Source of the DNA: Cryptomeria japonica
Lineage: Eukaryota; Streptophyta; Pinopsida; Cupressales; Cupressaceae
Reading direction: 5' to 3'
Assembly (NCBI RefSeq): GCF_030272615.1
Contig: NC_081412.1
Coordinates: 542,086,335 to 542,150,334, forward strand
DNA: 64,000 nt
Made by a program: the position numbers and the translations under genes. This document shows positions 62,687 to 64,000 of the stretch, one piece after another; positions within the stretch are counted from its first letter, which is position 1, and each line of letters starts with the position of its first letter. The notes under the pieces are model-generated. The model saw only the letters and a program-made list of their open reading frames with translations, did no database searches and was not told where the DNA came from.

Positions 62687-64000
62687 ACAGTTTTGATACT
62701 TTTGTTGTTTTGCTCTTTGTTTTTAATGTGTTTGGTTGGATGAATACTTTGTTTTTGGGATTGATTTTTTGATTTGATGTTTCTTTGACAAGAAAACAAA
62801 GCAAGCACACAAACACAAGAATGTAGCCTCAAAGGCACAAATGAGTATGGGTCTAGATCAACCCAATCCTTGGACTTGTATATGACCCTTCCTTTAGATG
62901 TGTTTTAAGGTGTATTTCCAAAGCCTGAAGTCGGCTCAATTTGCACTTGGTCTTTAAAATGAACACACTTCAAACACTTTTTATCCCTAAGGTCAAATGG
63001 CCAGTTGTGATAAATTTAGCCCACATCTTGATATTTCTTCGACTTTGGTACTACATACCTTATGAATCCCGCCGTGGCAGGTAAGGATGTGATATACTAA
63101 GTCTTGCACGAGCATAACAAATAGATGATCCCTATGATGGGGGAGTCACCACTTTTATCAAACCACAAGTGACTTTTCAAAAAGCTATGTTTCTACTCAA
63201 GGAAATATGTATGGTGAGTATCTTGGGAGCAAAACCATCTATGCTCTTGCACTAAATTATATCACAAATATTCTCAATCAATAGAACGGGTGGGATACTA
63301 CTTAAAGGTGTTTAGTCATGTTCGATGTTTTTGGATATAAGTTCATTCTGCAGTGACTCACTTAAGAGCCTTGTAACTGGTGGTGGGGCCCATTTGTCCT
63401 TTCGACCAGTTACACTATAGGAATAGCTATACCCAAGGCTACAACTTTCGCTCTCACCTGATTTCTATAGCGGCTCGAAGGATTTACCGCTCGAAGTCGT
63501 TCCCAAGAGTATCGATCCCTTGGCAGGCCTCTCTTAAAAAGATAAAATTTGAGTGTTACTAACACTTTTCTCTTGCACCTAGGACCACGAAAGCCAAGGG
63601 AGAGGATAGTGTGTGTTAGAGGTAGGACCACTCGATTGACTTTTTGCACAAGTGTGCCAAACACAAAATTCACTTGTTCTTTTTAATCCATCATCGCAAT
63701 GTGATCTAACTATTTGGAGATGTTGCTCCAACAGTCATGGTGTTCTTTTTAACTTCAAAAGCAATGTGTTTTGTATTCTAGAATTTGGAAATCTTGGTCA
63801 ATTTAATGAAAAACACGTTTGCTTGAAGTAAAATTTGTTTTTGCAAAAATCAAAACAAGTGGATTGTTCTTTTTATTTGCCAAAAAATTGAAGTGTGGCT
63901 TGTGATTTTTTAAGTTTGATGCAAGAAAGAAAATTTGTCTTGTTGATTTTAAGCACCAAAACAAAATGTATCCCTAACTTGCAATGAAAGCAAAATTTTG
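62687..64000 (-). other. Tat-B leader, conserved with Tat-A, to window end
   Basis: The segment matches Tat-A 20147 back to about 18990. It includes a stretch with an 87-codon minus frame (63673-63410; LTHTILSLGFRGPRCKRKVL, SSRYRNQVRAKVVALG) whose counterpart in Tat-A (19195-19430) has one extra base. The window ends before the leader repeats, primer site and 5' LTR. Confidence 0.7.

Larger units (their letters stand above)
45858..64000 (-). mobile_element. Tat-B: Tat-lineage element with antisense PMD cassette
   Basis: In element orientation the order is leader (from beyond 64000), small leader ORF, gag, protease, G-patch, reverse transcriptase/RNase H, second RNase H, integrase, 3' region with an antisense PMD frame, polypurine tract and 3' LTR (47246-45858). 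The 5' LTR is outside the window. Most stops in the polyprotein sit where Tat-A has CGA or CAG. A solo LTR splits the protease. The element lies inside the zinc-knuckle segment of another retroelement; the 5 bp outside its 3' end are GTTGC. Confidence 0.92.

Overview
The window is a piece of a large, repeat-dominated plant nuclear genome. The evidence is nested LTR retrotransposons of plant-specific types (Ty3/gypsy of the Tat lineage with a second RNase H, and Ty1/copia with an initiator-Met-tRNA primer site), plant-type LINE and SINE remnants, MITEs, long AT microsatellites and long intron-like spacers. A gymnosperm or another giant plant genome fits best, but this is inference; no species marker is present. 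There is no bacterial or organellar signal and no complete host gene.

Layout. 1-2400: gene-free sequence with degenerate short-core repeat arrays. 2401-16536: sequence that may belong to a host gene (a few frame-compatible candidate exons at 2716 and 13297-15484), interrupted by a decayed minus-strand copia element (5305-12413). That element carries in its gag region a non-autonomous DNA transposon (9340-11004), which itself carries a tRNA-derived SINE with a target-site duplication. 16665-31077: 'Tat-A', a plus-strand Tat gypsy element with LTRs, primer site, leader repeats, gag, protease, G-patch, reverse transcriptase, two RNases H and integrase, all broken by stops; its 3' LTR runs into a (CA)n tract. 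31167-36044: LINE ORF1 remnant, SINE, microsatellites, a 5'-truncated LINE with an 11-bp duplication, and a MITE with a TA target. 36045-39810: 'Tat-C', a 5' fragment of a third Tat element (LTR, primer site, leader, start of gag). It is cut by the 3' LTR of a minus-strand element (39811-45857) that shows four zinc-knuckle-like motifs and a long unassigned ORF but no visible pol. That element is in turn interrupted by 'Tat-B' (45858 to beyond 64000, minus strand), whose protease is split by a 1634-bp solo LTR with a perfect 5-bp duplication.

The most striking object is inside Tat-B, between integrase and the 3' LTR and antisense to gag-pol. It is a single 663-codon frame (48370-50358, plus strand) with a plant-mobile-domain (PMD) N-terminus, a glycine-rich linker and a coiled coil. 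It has no frameshift, and all nine premature stops can be explained by C-to-T change (CAG to TAG, CGA to TGA). Upstream of it lies an array of GCGCTTTTGT-like cores. The same motif occurs in the gag leader of Tat-A, in the same orientation relative to the downstream ORF. Tat-A lacks the PMD block and has a different repeat family at the corresponding 3' position.

Tat-A and Tat-B also share a conserved small ORF between leader and gag, a G-patch domain after protease, and a TGA at the identical codon between the second RNase H and integrase. The elements therefore look like members of one Tat family that gained, exchanged or lost modules.
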